Notes: generated from the letters alone by a model not told the origin. DNA of 64,000 bases from Bosea sp. AS-1 (GCF_002220095.1 NZ_CP022372.1:3816501-3880500), one strand, 5' to 3'. Counted from the first letter of the stretch, positions 7,822-17,280 are shown. A program made the numbers and translations.

Positions 7822-9020
7822 GCCATCCGATCAGCCTCGGCCGAGGCGCAAACGCGAGCGCGATGTCGCGATTTCTCCTCGGCGCCAGCCTGGTGCTCAT
7901 CGCGTTCAATCTGCGCCCGGTTTTCTCCAGCGCCTCGACCCTGCTTCCCGAAATCAGGGATACGCTCGGCCTCTCCGGGCTTGGCGCCAGCATCCTGACG
8001 ACCTTGCCCGTCCTCTGTCTGGGGCTGTTCTCGCCCTTGGCGCCGCGGATGTCGCAGTGGATCGGCACGGAGCGGACCCTGCTCGCCGCCGTGCTGCTGC
8101 TCGCCTGTGGCACCGCGCTGCGCGGGCTTCCGTCGGTTCCGCTCCTGTTCCTGGGAACGGCCTTGGCCGGCGCCTGCATCGCCGTCAGCAATGTGCTTCT
8201 GCCCGGACTCGTGAAGCGCGACTTCTCCGATCGGGCAGCGCTGATGACCGGGTGGTACACGATGGCGCTTTGCGCCGGCGCGGCAGGCGCCGCCGGCCTG
8301 ACGCTGCCGATCAAGCAGTCGCTCGGCCTGCCCCTTGGTGGGGCGCTCGCGGTCTGGGCGCTTCCAGCCTTGCTGGCCGGCCTGCTCTGGCTTCCGCAGG
8401 TGCTCTCGCGCCGTTCCCAAGGCGGGCAGACACGACCGGCCGTTCAAAGCCTGTGGCGGAACAGGCCGGCCTGGCACATCACGCTGTTCATGGGACTGCA
8501 GTCGGCGCTGGCCTATTGCGTCTTCGGCTGGCTGGTGCCGATCCTGCGCGAGCGTGGCCTCGACGGCGTCACGGCAGGCGCGATCGTCTCCATGTCGGTG
8601 ATGATGCAGGCGGGTGCCTGCCTCGTCGCCCCCCATATCGCAGTTCGCGGCCGGGACCAGCGCGCCATCAACGTCGCCTTGAGCGTGCTGGCCGTCGTCG
8701 CGCTGCTTGGCCTGCTGTTCGCGCCGCTCTGGTCGGTCTGGTTCTGGGCGGCCCTGCAGGGCATCGGGCAAGGCGGTCTGATCGCGGTCGCGCTGACAGT
8801 GATCGTGCTGCGCGCCCGCGACTCGCATGTGGCTGCGCAGCTATCCAGCATGGCCCAATGCGTGGGCTATCTGCTCGCCGCCATCGGCCCGCTGATCGTC
8901 GGGCTGATCCATGGCTGGACCGGCAGCTTCGCCTGGAGCGCGGTGCTCTTCATCCTGCTGGGTGCGGGAACGGCCATCAATGGCTGGTTCGCCGGGCGCG
9001 CGCTCCACGTAGAGCCCTAG
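7818..9020 (+). CDS. MFS transporter, CynX/NimT-like
   Basis: A 400-residue, 12-helix major facilitator protein with the pattern of the cyanate/nitroimidazole (CynX/NimT/YeaN) branch: FNLRPVFSSASTLLPEI in the first helix pair, a long central loop near residue 205, and a second six-helix bundle. The real substrate is not predictable from this. It is coupled to the GntR gene by an ATGA overlap and runs convergently into the dehydrogenase gene. Confidence 0.88.
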   Translation: MSHPISLGRGANASAMSRFLLGASLVLIAFNLRPVFSSASTLLPEIRDTLGLSGLGASILTTLPVLCLGLFSPLAPRMSQWIGTERTLLAAVLLLACGTALRGLPSVPLLFLGTALAGACIAVSNVLLPGLVKRDFSDRAALMTGWYTMALCAGAAGAAGLTLPIKQSLGLPLGGALAVWALPALLAGLLWLPQVLSRRSQGGQTRPAVQSLWRNRPAWHITLFMGLQSALAYCVFGWLVPILRERGLDGVTAGAIVSMSVMMQAGACLVAPHIAVRGRDQRAINVALSVLAVVALLGLLFAPLWSVWFWAALQGIGQGGLIAVALTVIVLRARDSHVAAQLSSMAQCVGYLLAAIGPLIVGLIHGWTGSFAWSAVLFILLGAGTAINGWFAGRALHVEP

Positions 9021-9107
9021 TCTCACTCGCTCGAGCAAGCCGCCAGCGCGTGGCCTGCTCGAGCCAGACGTCCAACCGCACCGCCAGGATGCGGCGAACC
9101 AGCGGGC

Positions 9108-10073
9108 TCACACCACCATATCGCGCTCGGGCACGGGTTCGCCGCGCGAGACATGCACCATGTTGGCGAACATGCGCTTCACGGTCGGAGCGAAATTATC
9201 CGCGGCCATGGCGGCGAGATGCGGCGTCACCACGAGGTTGTCGAGGGTCAGCAGGGCGCTGTCCGGCGGCAGCGGCTCGACCGAATAGACATCCATCGCC
9301 GCGCCGGCGATCTCGCGAGCCTTCAGCGCCTCGACCAGATCGGCCTCGTTGACGACGCCACCGCGGGCGACGTTGACCAGAACAGCCGTCCTCTTCATCG
9401 CCTTGAGGGCAGCGGCGTCGATCAGGTTCGTGGTCTCGGGCGTCAGCGGGCAATGCAGCGAGACGACATCGGCCTCGGCCAGGATCTGCGCCATCGATGC
9501 GTGCCGGACGCCGAGAGCCTCCTCCTCCGCCTGAGGGAGCGGGGTACGCTTGCTATAGAGGATGCGGCAACCGAAGCCCTTGAGCAGCTTGGCGACATTC
9601 TGGCCGATGGCGCCGAAGCCCACGATACCGACCGTCTTGCCCGAGAGCATATAGGTGTCGCCGGGCAGCTTGCCGGTCGCCCAATGGCCCTTCTTGAGCT
9701 CCTGATGCCCATAGGCGATGAAGCGCAGCGAGGACAGCATCAGTCCAAGCGCGAATTCGGCCACGGGAACCGCGTTGGAGCCCGTCGTGCGCGCGACCTT
9801 GATGCCGAGTTCCTTCGCCGCAGCGATGTCGATGTTGTCGTAGCCGACGCCCCATTTGTGCAGGAGCTTCAGCTTCTTCGCGGCACGCAGCACATCGGCG
9901 GACACGCCGACCTGCCCCGAGATCGCGTAGTCGGCATCGGCGATGATCTCTTTCATATGCTCGTCGCCGCGCGCCGTCCCGTGGGTCAGGACGAAGCCGG
10001 GCGGCAACAGGGCGCGCAAACGATCGGCGCGCTCCGGCGTCGTCATGTCGAGGAGAACGATGGTCTCGGGCAT
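9108..10073 (-). CDS. D-isomer-specific 2-hydroxyacid dehydrogenase
   Basis: A 321-residue NAD(P)-dependent dehydrogenase. The nucleotide-binding glycine motif is GFGAIG (152-157). The catalytic triad of the family is visible as Arg237 (NVARGGVV), Glu266 (SVEPLP) and His285 (TPHLA). It is expected to interconvert a 2-keto acid and a D-2-hydroxy acid (glyoxylate/hydroxypyruvate reductase or phosphoglycerate dehydrogenase type). It is last in the minus-strand run starting at 18809, after the RraA-like gene and a hairpin, which suggests a catabolic role. Confidence 0.9.
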   Translation of the reverse strand: MPETIVLLDMTTPERADRLRALLPPGFVLTHGTARGDEHMKEIIADADYAISGQVGVSADVLRAAKKLKLLHKWGVGYDNIDIAAAKELGIKVARTTGSNAVPVAEFALGLMLSSLRFIAYGHQELKKGHWATGKLPGDTYMLSGKTVGIVGFGAIGQNVAKLLKGFGCRILYSKRTPLPQAEEEALGVRHASMAQILAEADVVSLHCPLTPETTNLIDAAALKAMKRTAVLVNVARGGVVNEADLVEALKAREIAGAAMDVYSVEPLPPDSALLTLDNLVVTPHLAAMAADNFAPTVKRMFANMVHVSRGEPVPERDMVV

Positions 10074-10121
10074 GGGTTGGTCCAGTTGAAAGCTCGGGTC
10101 GGGTGAGGAAAAGGAGTTGTC

Positions 10122-10143
10122 GCGAGGGCGCCTCCGCCCTCGC
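10122..10143 (-). terminator. Hairpin after the RraA-like gene
   Basis: Arms GCGAGGGCG and CGCCCTCGC (9 bp) enclose a 4-nt loop. On the minus strand it lies 9 nt past the RraA-like stop and is followed by a pyrimidine-rich stretch, so it may end or attenuate transcription before the dehydrogenase. Confidence 0.55.
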
Positions 10144-10152
10144 ATCGGCAGG

Positions 10153-10830
10153 TCAGCCCTTCTGCGCCAATGCGTCGAGCACCATCTTGGTCGCGCCGGA
10201 GATGTCGCCCAGCTTTTCGCCGGCCTTGACGCGGGCCTGCGTCTTCTCTCCGCGCTCCTGCCGGGCGATGGCGGCATCGGCGATCGCCTCGGCCTCGGCG
10301 CGCGGCAGCACCAGCACGCCGGATTCGTCGGCGAGGATGACGTCACCGGCCTTGACCGGGACATTGCCGCAGGAGATCGGCAGGTTGAGCGTGCCGCCGA
10401 GATTGTAGAGCCGGGTGGTGATCGGCGACATGCCACGGCACCACATCGGGAAGTCGGAATCCTCGATCTCCGTGAGATCGGTGCAGGGGCCGTCGACGAT
10501 GCCGCCGACCGCGCCGGCGGCCTTCGCCGCCACGGTGACGCCGCCACCCCAGCAGGCGTGCTTGTCATCGCCGAGCCGATCGACGACGAGGATGTCGCCG
10601 GGGCGCAGCAGACCGAGCGTGTGGTGCAGCAGGGTCGAATCTTGGCCGGGAATCGCCAGCGTCACGGCCGCGGCGGCGATGCGCTTGCCGCGCAGCAGCG
10701 GCTGGATGCCGCGATCCATGAAGCCCCAGTGCTGCGAATGGCCGACCGTCGCGGTCTCGACCTTCTGCAGCTTCTCGACCAGCGCCGCCGGCAGCTGCTC
10801 GGGCATGGCTTCGATGCGGTAATCGGGCAT
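10153..10830 (-). CDS. RraA-family protein (possible aldolase/decarboxylase relative)
   Basis: A 225-residue protein of the RraA / HMG-aldolase / 'demethylmenaquinone methyltransferase-like' family. Visible are GDILVVD (78-84), a Gly-rich turn WGGGVTVAAKAAGAVGG (94-110) and DGPCTD (113-118). Classical 4-hydroxy-4-methyl-2-oxoglutarate aldolases carry an Arg-Asp pair where this protein has Thr117-Asp118, so standard aldolase activity is doubtful. Metal-dependent action on a 2-keto acid derivative is plausible given the neighbouring hydroxyacid dehydrogenase and amidohydrolase. It sits 16 nt downstream of an ABC permease gene. Confidence 0.82.
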   Translation of the reverse strand: MPDYRIEAMPEQLPAALVEKLQKVETATVGHSQHWGFMDRGIQPLLRGKRIAAAAVTLAIPGQDSTLLHHTLGLLRPGDILVVDRLGDDKHACWGGGVTVAAKAAGAVGGIVDGPCTDLTEIEDSDFPMWCRGMSPITTRLYNLGGTLNLPISCGNVPVKAGDVILADESGVLVLPRAEAEAIADAAIARQERGEKTQARVKAGEKLGDISGATKMVLDALAQKG

Positions 10831-10846
10831 GGGCTTCTCCTATTTC

Positions 10847-11635
10847 CTATTTTCCAACGGCGCGGGCGACGCCAACCAGGCGCTCGACCACGAGAATGAC
10901 GGCGAGCGTCGCCACGATGAGGACGACGGACAGCGCCGCGATGAGTGGATCGGTCCGGCCTTCGACATAGCGCACCATCTCGACCGGCAGGGTCGAGGCG
11001 CGCGGGCCGGCGATAAAGAGCGAGATCACCGTCTCGTCGAAGGAAAGCAGGAAGGACAGGCAGGCACAGGCGATCAGACCGGGCGCCGCCAAAGGCAGCG
11101 TCACCCGGCGCACGACACGCCAGGGCGGCGCGCCGAGCGTCGCCGCGGCCGCCTCGATGTCGTCCGGCAAGTTGGCAAGCGCCGTCGTCATCATCCGGAT
11201 GACGAAGGGCACGGTCACCGTCATATGGCCGAGCACGAGGCCGGGCAGCGTCGCCGCCAGCTTGAGCGGCGAGAAGAACAGCAGCAGCGCAAGCCCGGTG
11301 ATCAGCGTCGGCAGCAGCAGCGGCGCCAGGAAGAAGCTGGTCAGCGCCCCCTTCCCTGCAAATCGCCCCTTCGCCAGGGCGAGCGCCGCCGGCACGCCGA
11401 TCGCCAGCGAGCACAGCGTCACCACCGCCGCGATCTGCACGCTGAGCCAGAGTGCCGCGAGCAGTTGACCATTGCCCGCGAGCTGGCGGAACCAGCGCAG
11501 CGAGTAGCCGGAGGGCGGGAACAGGATGAAGTTGTCGGCCGAGAAGGCCAGCATCACCACGACGACGATCGGCGCCAGGATGAGCGCATAGATCACCGCG
11601 ACGAAACTCGAGAGAACGCGGCCTGCCCCGGTCAT
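10847..11635 (-). CDS. ABC transporter permease, PotC-like
   Basis: A 262-residue inner-membrane permease with six predicted helices and an EAA-type loop (EAAAATLGAPPWRVVRRV) contacting the ATPase. It belongs to the spermidine/putrescine-iron permease family. Its ATG overlaps the stop of the preceding permease gene by four bases. With the next three genes upstream it forms a complete importer. Confidence 0.9.
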   Translation of the reverse strand: MTGAGRVLSSFVAVIYALILAPIVVVVMLAFSADNFILFPPSGYSLRWFRQLAGNGQLLAALWLSVQIAAVVTLCSLAIGVPAALALAKGRFAGKGALTSFFLAPLLLPTLITGLALLLFFSPLKLAATLPGLVLGHMTVTVPFVIRMMTTALANLPDDIEAAAATLGAPPWRVVRRVTLPLAAPGLIACACLSFLLSFDETVISLFIAGPRASTLPVEMVRYVEGRTDPLIAALSVVLIVATLAVILVVERLVGVARAVGK

Positions 11636-12474
11636 CGCTGCAGCCTCCGCGCCACGAGGTTGGAAGCGGTGAGCAGGACGAGCAGCAGGGCGAGCGTATA
11701 GATCGCCAGCACCGAGGCGACCGGCCAGTTGGTGTTGGTCGTCGCCTGCTCGAAGATCTCGGTCGCCAGCACGAAGACGCGCCCGCCGCCGAGGAGCTTG
11801 GGCGTGATATAGGCCGACATCGAGAGCACGAAGCCCAGGCCCGCCGCGAGCGCGATCGCCGGCAGGCTGAGCGGCAGCGTGACGCGCCAGAAGGTCCGGA
11901 ACGGCGAGGCGCCGAGTGAACGCGCCGCCTCCTCCAGCGTGCGGTCCAGCCGGCCGAAGCCGGCGAGCAGCGCCAGGATCATGTAAGGCATGATGCTTTC
12001 GGCGAGACCGATGGTGACGCCCGTCCAGTTGAAGACGAGCTTCAGCGGCGTCGAGATCACGCCCAGGGCCTGCAACGTCGAGTTGACCAGGCCGCGATCG
12101 CCCAGAATGGCGAGCCAGCCGAAGACGCGCACCACGCCGGAAACGAGCATCGGCATGATCGCCACCACCGCGAGCAGGCCGCGGAAGCGGGACTCGGTGC
12201 GGAACAGGAAGAGCGAGATAGGATAGGCCAGGCAGAGCGCGATCAGCGTCGAGACCGTCGAGAGCCAGAGCGAGTTCAGCGTGAGCTCGATCGTGAAGCT
12301 GTCATGCAAGGTGGCGCGCCAGGTCTGCAGCGACCAGGCCTCGACCATCGCGCCCGTCGGGCCGACCTCGTTGAAAGCGTTGCGGAACAGGCCCAGCGAC
12401 GGCCAGACATAGATGACCAGCAGGAACAGCGTCGCCGGGATCAGCAACAGCGGCAGGCGGCGCGAGGCAGTCAT
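11632..12474 (-). CDS. ABC transporter permease, PotB-like
   Basis: A 280-residue permease with about six helices and the ATPase-contact loop EEAARSLGASPFRTFWRVTL. It is the first permease of the polyamine-type importer and overlaps both the ATPase gene upstream and the second permease downstream by four bases, which implies tightly coupled synthesis. Confidence 0.9.
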   Translation of the reverse strand: MTASRRLPLLLIPATLFLLVIYVWPSLGLFRNAFNEVGPTGAMVEAWSLQTWRATLHDSFTIELTLNSLWLSTVSTLIALCLAYPISLFLFRTESRFRGLLAVVAIMPMLVSGVVRVFGWLAILGDRGLVNSTLQALGVISTPLKLVFNWTGVTIGLAESIMPYMILALLAGFGRLDRTLEEAARSLGASPFRTFWRVTLPLSLPAIALAAGLGFVLSMSAYITPKLLGGGRVFVLATEIFEQATTNTNWPVASVLAIYTLALLLVLLTASNLVARRLQR

Positions 12475-13520
12475 GGCGCCTCACGCGCGAAGACGCGGCT
12501 CTCGGCGCGAGGCCAGACCACCGCGACCTCGGCCCCCTCAGCCGGGACCGATGTTCCAGAGGGCATTTCGACAGTGAGCTGCCCGCCCTGCCCCTCGACA
12601 AGGACCTCGACATGGTCGCCCACGAAGACGCTGCGCAGCACGCGCCCGGTCAGGCGCGCCACCCCCTCTCCTGCCGGTTCGGAGACTGGCGCGATCCGCA
12701 TACGCTGCGGCCTGACGAAAAGATCGGTCTCGCTGGCGGCCTCGACCGGTAGCGGCTGCCCCCAGACGGTCGCACGGCCTTGTCCGTCGTGCGTGAGCGG
12801 CAGTACATTGGCGCGGCCGACGAATTCCGCGACGAAACGCGTCGCCGGCCGATCATAGATGTCCTCGGCGCCGCCGATCTGGACGATGCGGCCGCGATGC
12901 ATCACCGCGATGCGGTCGCACATCGTCAAGGCCTCGACCTGGTCGTGGGTGACGAAGAGCGTGGTGATGCCGAGCGAACGCTGGATCGAGCGGATCTCGT
13001 GACGCATCGCATCGCGCAGCTTGGCGTCGAGATTGGACAGGGATTCGTCGAGCAGCAGCACCGAAGGCTGGATCACCAGCGCGCGCGCCAGCGCGACGCG
13101 CTGCTGCTGCCCGCCTGAGAGTTCCTTCGGGCGCCGCTGTCCCAGCCCGGCCAATCTCACGAGCGCGAGCGCCTCGTCGACGCGCCTGGCGATCTCCTGC
13201 CTGGCAACACCTCGTTCTTCGAGGCCGAAGGCAATGTTGCGCGCGACGGAGAGATGCGGAAACAGCGCATAGGACTGGAAGACGTAGCCCATGTTGCGCT
13301 TGTGCGGCGGCAGGCGGGTGATCTCGCCGCCGTCGAGCGAGATCGCGCCGCGATCGGGCGTGACGAGGCCCGCGAGCATGCGCAGCGTCGTCGTCTTGCC
13401 GCAGCCGGAAGGGCCGAGCAGCGCGACGGACTCGCCCTGCTCCACCGAGAGCGACACGTCGTCGACCGCGACGGCATTGCCGTAGCGCTTCTGCAGCCCG
13501 GTCAGTTCGAGATAGCTCAT
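12471..13520 (-). CDS. ABC transporter ATP-binding protein, PotA-like
   Basis: A 349-residue ATPase. Walker A is GPSGCGKTT (36-44), the signature LSGGQQQ (134-140), Walker B VLLLDES (154-160) and an H-loop FVTHDQ follows. The C-terminal third is a TOBE-type regulatory domain, as in PotA/FbpC. It energises the two permeases downstream and sits 10 nt after the cognate binding-protein gene. Confidence 0.93.
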   Translation of the reverse strand: MSYLELTGLQKRYGNAVAVDDVSLSVEQGESVALLGPSGCGKTTTLRMLAGLVTPDRGAISLDGGEITRLPPHKRNMGYVFQSYALFPHLSVARNIAFGLEERGVARQEIARRVDEALALVRLAGLGQRRPKELSGGQQQRVALARALVIQPSVLLLDESLSNLDAKLRDAMRHEIRSIQRSLGITTLFVTHDQVEALTMCDRIAVMHRGRIVQIGGAEDIYDRPATRFVAEFVGRANVLPLTHDGQGRATVWGQPLPVEAASETDLFVRPQRMRIAPVSEPAGEGVARLTGRVLRSVFVGDHVEVLVEGQGGQLTVEMPSGTSVPAEGAEVAVVWPRAESRVFAREAP

Positions 13521-13530
13521 CGTCGGCCGA

Positions 13531-14586
13531 TCAGCGCGCCGCCGCGATGATCTCGCGCCGCCAGCGGTTGTTCCACTGGTCGCGCAGCTTCAGGATCTCG
13601 TTCCAGTCGACGCCGATCATCCGGGCCCGGTTCTCGGGCGAGGCGGCGGTACGCGCCAGCGCCTTGGGATCGATCTCGGCCTTGCCATTGGTCGGCGCGT
13701 AGAACATGCGCTCGGTGAACGCCTTCTGCGCGGGTTGCGACAGCGCATGCGCCACGAAGGCCGCGGCGGCCGCCCGGTTCTTCGAACCGGCGGTCAGGTT
13801 GATCGTGTTGACCTGGAAGACCGAGCCCTCCGGTGGGAGCAGCGCGTTGATCTTGCCTCCCGTCTGGTCGGAATAGAGCTGGGCGCGGGCGTTCCAGCCG
13901 GTCGCGACCTTGGCGACGCCGTTGAGGATCAGCGAATAGCCGTCGGGATTGGGTTCGAAGGTGGTGACGCCCGGCGCCAACTCCTTGAGCTTCTTGATCG
14001 CCGCGTCGATCGACTTGCGGTAATCGCCCCCCTCCATCTTCTCGACCATGGCGGTCAGCGCCAGCCCCTGGATGTTCGGCGGCGCGGCGAGTGCGATCCC
14101 ACCTTTGAGGTCGGGCCGCCAGAGATCGGCGAGCTTGGCAAGCTGCGGCTTCAGCGCCGCGTCCTGCACGATGACGAGATGGTCGAAAGTGACCGCCGGG
14201 CCGAACTCGCCGCCGGCGGCGCGGGCCTCCGGCAAAAGTTCGTTCAGCACCGGGAATTCGGCCGGCGCCAGCTTCTCGAACAGGCCTTCGGCATTGCCGA
14301 TGCTGGAGGTGGTGACGTCCATGATCACCACGTCGGTCTGCGGATCGGCCTTCTGCGCCCGCACGGCGCCGACCATCTGGGCGGAGGTGCCGGCGGAAAC
14401 GAAGTTCACCTTCACGCCCGGGTGAGCCTTAAGGAACGGCTCGACCACGGCCTTGGTGTAGTTGTCCTGGAAGATGCCCGTATAGGTCATCAGCGTGACC
14501 GAACCCGAGAGGGTCTGCGCCCGCAGGACGGCGGGCGCAGCGATCGTGGCAAGGCCTGACTGGATGACGAGGCGGCGGGTCAACAT
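13531..14586 (-). CDS. ABC transporter substrate-binding protein, PotD-like
   Basis: A 351-residue periplasmic binding protein with a twin-arginine-like leader (MLTRRLVIQSGLATIAAPAVLRA) and the fold of spermidine/putrescine and iron binding proteins (solute-binding family 1/6). A GGAGG-containing ribosome site precedes the start. The ligand could be a polyamine, an amino-acid derivative or another small cation; the sequence alone does not decide. It is the first gene of the four-gene importer. Confidence 0.9.
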   Translation of the reverse strand: MLTRRLVIQSGLATIAAPAVLRAQTLSGSVTLMTYTGIFQDNYTKAVVEPFLKAHPGVKVNFVSAGTSAQMVGAVRAQKADPQTDVVIMDVTTSSIGNAEGLFEKLAPAEFPVLNELLPEARAAGGEFGPAVTFDHLVIVQDAALKPQLAKLADLWRPDLKGGIALAAPPNIQGLALTAMVEKMEGGDYRKSIDAAIKKLKELAPGVTTFEPNPDGYSLILNGVAKVATGWNARAQLYSDQTGGKINALLPPEGSVFQVNTINLTAGSKNRAAAAAFVAHALSQPAQKAFTERMFYAPTNGKAEIDPKALARTAASPENRARMIGVDWNEILKLRDQWNNRWRREIIAAAR

Positions 14587-14652
14587 CGGAAAACCTCCAG
14601 AAGTGGCGCCGCCCCCCGGCGGCAGGCTCTCAGGACGGCGGAAGGCTCCGGC

Positions 14653-15477
14653 TCAGGCCGGGACCTTGCCAGCGAAATGGGCGACGAAGCGGGAGACGAT
14701 ATCGCTCAGTTTCTCGGCGAGCTTCGCCCCGGTCTCCGGCGAGCACAGCTTCGGATCGCCCTTGCCGACGCCCTGATGATAGACCTCGTCGTATTCATGC
14801 GGCACCCCGACCTCGGCGCCCTCGAAGCTCGCGGTGCCGAGCCCGGTGAAAGGCAGATCGAGGACCGGGTCGCGCTTCAGCGGCTTGCCGGCCGGCACGA
14901 GGTCCGTCCGCATCAGCTCGGGGAAGAGATGCAGGCCGAGGCTGGTCAGGGGATCGGCGCCGTGGCCGGAGACCTTGGCCGAGGTTTCCGCGCCGACGAT
15001 GCCGGGCAGGAGCCCGTAGGCGATGCGCCAGAGATAGAGGCTCGGCAACACGATGCGCTCGCGCAGATAGAGCTCGCGCGCCACTTCGGCAATCGGCCCG
15101 ACATTGCCGCCATGACCGTTGATGACGACGAGCCGCGTCAACCCGTTGCGGTGCAGCGAGTCGACCATCTCGGAAATGACCTGCGTCAGCGTCGCCTGCG
15201 AAATGGCGATGCCGCCGACCATCGGCCCGAACCAGTCGGCGCCGCCATAGGGCAGGACCGGCGCGACGAGCGTGCGGACACCGGCCTTGCTGGCCCGGAT
15301 CGCAGCGAGTTCGGCGATCTTCTCGGCGAGCAGATAATCGCCCATCGGCGCATGCGGACCCTGGTCCTCATGGCTGCCCATCGGCAGCAGGATCACCGGG
15401 TTGGACTTGAGCAGCTCACGCGCTTCTCCGCCCGTGATGGTGCCCATATGGACGAGAGGTTCGGTCTTGGCGGCCAT
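14653..15477 (-). CDS. Creatininase-family amidohydrolase
   Basis: A 274-residue protein of the creatinine amidohydrolase family, metal enzymes that open or cleave amide bonds in small cyclic or acyl compounds. Motifs are MGSHEDQGPHAPMGDY (33-48) and INGHGGN. In creatininase the first motif reads GSTEQHGPHLPLGTD; here the ligand His is replaced by Gln39 and the Asp is shifted, so the substrate is unlikely to be creatinine itself. I chose ATG 15477 because AAAGGAAACG precedes it. It lies between the two transporter gene sets. Confidence 0.85.
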   Translation of the reverse strand: MAAKTEPLVHMGTITGGEARELLKSNPVILLPMGSHEDQGPHAPMGDYLLAEKIAELAAIRASKAGVRTLVAPVLPYGGADWFGPMVGGIAISQATLTQVISEMVDSLHRNGLTRLVVINGHGGNVGPIAEVARELYLRERIVLPSLYLWRIAYGLLPGIVGAETSAKVSGHGADPLTSLGLHLFPELMRTDLVPAGKPLKRDPVLDLPFTGLGTASFEGAEVGVPHEYDEVYHQGVGKGDPKLCSPETGAKLAEKLSDIVSRFVAHFAGKVPA

Positions 15478-15508
15478 GGTCGTTTCCTTTCGAACGAGTC
15501 CGGTTGTT

Positions 15509-16327
15509 TCACCGTTCCGCGGTGCGTGGGTCGAGGATATCTCGGAGTGCATCGCAGAGGAGGTTCATGGCGAGGATGGTGAGGGTGAGGACGGCGCAGG
15601 GCCAGAGCAGGAGGAGCGGGGCCTGCTCCATGGTCGAGCGGGCGCCGCGGATCATCAGCCCCCAGGAGGGGGCGGGGGGCACGACGCCCAGCCCGAGGAA
15701 GGACAGGCCGCTCTCGATCACCACGGCCGCGGCGACGGCGAGCGAGAACTGCACGAGCAGGGGGCCGGCGATGTTGGGCAGCACGGTGCGGAACAGCAGA
15801 TAGGCCGGCCTGGCCCCGAGCGCGCGGGCGGCCTCGACATAGTCGCGCCCCTTGACGGCCAGCACCTCGGCATAGGTGACGCGGGCGAAGCCCGGCAGGT
15901 AGAGCACCGACAGCACCAGGATCAGCGTCGCCGCGCCGGGGCCGAGCAGCGTCACCACCAGCAGCGCCAGCAGCACCGGCGGGAAGCACATGATGATCTC
16001 GACGCTGCGCACGGTCAGGAAGGCGCCCCAGCTCCTTGCCCAACCGCCGATCAGCCCGAGCGTGATGCCGACGAGGCCGGCCACCAGCGCCGAGGCGAAG
16101 GCGACGGAGAGGCTGGTGCGGGCCCCCCAGACCAGCCGCGAGAGCACGTCGCGCCCGAACTCGTCGCGGCCGAGCCAGGAGCCCGCCATCGGCCCGGCGA
16201 GCCGGTGGGCGACATCCTGCCGGATCGGATCGGGCAGCGGCAGCAGCGGCGCGGCGAGCGCGATCAGCACGATCAGCGCGACGCATCCGCCCGGCACGAG
16301 CGCTTTGGTCAGCCTCCTGCGTCTCAT
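15509..16327 (-). CDS. Peptide-type ABC transporter permease, DppC-like
   Basis: A 272-residue permease of the oligopeptide/nickel family: the DppC-type N-terminal segment with GTDxxGRDVxSR-like WLGRDEFGRDVLSRL, about six helices and the EAA loop EAARALGARPAYLLFRTVLP. It overlaps the DppB-like gene by four bases. No matching ATPase genes are adjacent. Confidence 0.92.
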   Translation of the reverse strand: MRRRRLTKALVPGGCVALIVLIALAAPLLPLPDPIRQDVAHRLAGPMAGSWLGRDEFGRDVLSRLVWGARTSLSVAFASALVAGLVGITLGLIGGWARSWGAFLTVRSVEIIMCFPPVLLALLVVTLLGPGAATLILVLSVLYLPGFARVTYAEVLAVKGRDYVEAARALGARPAYLLFRTVLPNIAGPLLVQFSLAVAAAVVIESGLSFLGLGVVPPAPSWGLMIRGARSTMEQAPLLLLWPCAVLTLTILAMNLLCDALRDILDPRTAER

Positions 16328-17280
16328 GCGTGCTGCACCCGCGGGTCGATCGCCGCATGCAGCAGCTCGACGACCAGGTTGATCAGCAGGAACAGCACCG
16401 AGATCGTCAGGATGATGCCGACCACCATCGGGTAGTCGCGGCCCTCGACGGCGCGCAGCAGCGGCGTCGACAGCCCCGGCCAGTTGAAGACGTATTCGAC
16501 CAGCACCGTGCCGCCGAGCAGCGTGCCCATCTGCAGGCCGAGCAGGGTGACGACCGGGTTCAGGGCGTTGCGCAGCACATGCACCGTCAGCACGCGGCGC
16601 GGCGACAGCCCCTTGGCGCGGGCGGTGCGGACATAGTCATGCGCGAGCGCGTCGAGCGTCGCGGCCCGGGTCATCCGGAACAGCACCGCGGCGAGGCCCT
16701 TGGCGATGGCGATGGCCGGCAGGGCGAGCAGCTTGAGATGCTGGCCCGGATCCTGCGCGAAGGGCACATAGCCGCCCGCCGGCATCAGCCTGAGCGTCTG
16801 CGCCAGCAGCAGCACCAGCAGCGTGCCGACGACGAAGACCGGGACGGCCAGCAGCAAGGCCGTGATCCAGGAGGCGATGCGGTCGAAGCCGCCGCCGCGA
16901 TGCAACGCGGCATAGACGCCGGCGGGCACGCCGGTCGCGACCGCGATCACCGTTCCAGCCAGGATCAGCTCCAGGGTGCGCGGCAGCCTGAGCCCGATCT
17001 CCTGCATCACCGGGTAGTCGTCGACCAGCGAGGCGCCGAGGTCGCCGCGCGCCAGCCCCGCGAGGAAATGGCCGTACTGGCTCAGCAGCGGCTGGTCGAG
17101 CCCGAGCTTCTCGCGCAGTTCCGCCACCGAGGACGGATCGGGCACCGTGCCGGCCGTCGAGAGCAGAAGCTCGGCCGGGTCGCCCGGCACCATGTGCAGC
17201 GCCAGGAAGACGATCGTCGCCACGACCCACGCCATCACAAGCGTCAGCAACAACCGACGGCCAATCCAGCCCGCACTCAT
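16324..17280 (-). CDS. Peptide-type ABC transporter permease, DppB-like
   Basis: A 318-residue permease with an N-terminal helix, the family segment LGLDQPLLSQYGHFLAGLARGDLG and the EAA-like RTARAKGLSPRRVLTVHVLRNA. It forms the inner-membrane pore together with the DppC-like protein. Four-base overlaps join it to the binding-protein gene upstream and to dppC-like downstream. Confidence 0.92.
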   Translation of the reverse strand: MSAGWIGRRLLLTLVMAWVVATIVFLALHMVPGDPAELLLSTAGTVPDPSSVAELREKLGLDQPLLSQYGHFLAGLARGDLGASLVDDYPVMQEIGLRLPRTLELILAGTVIAVATGVPAGVYAALHRGGGFDRIASWITALLLAVPVFVVGTLLVLLLAQTLRLMPAGGYVPFAQDPGQHLKLLALPAIAIAKGLAAVLFRMTRAATLDALAHDYVRTARAKGLSPRRVLTVHVLRNALNPVVTLLGLQMGTLLGGTVLVEYVFNWPGLSTPLLRAVEGRDYPMVVGIILTISVLFLLINLVVELLHAAIDPRVQHA

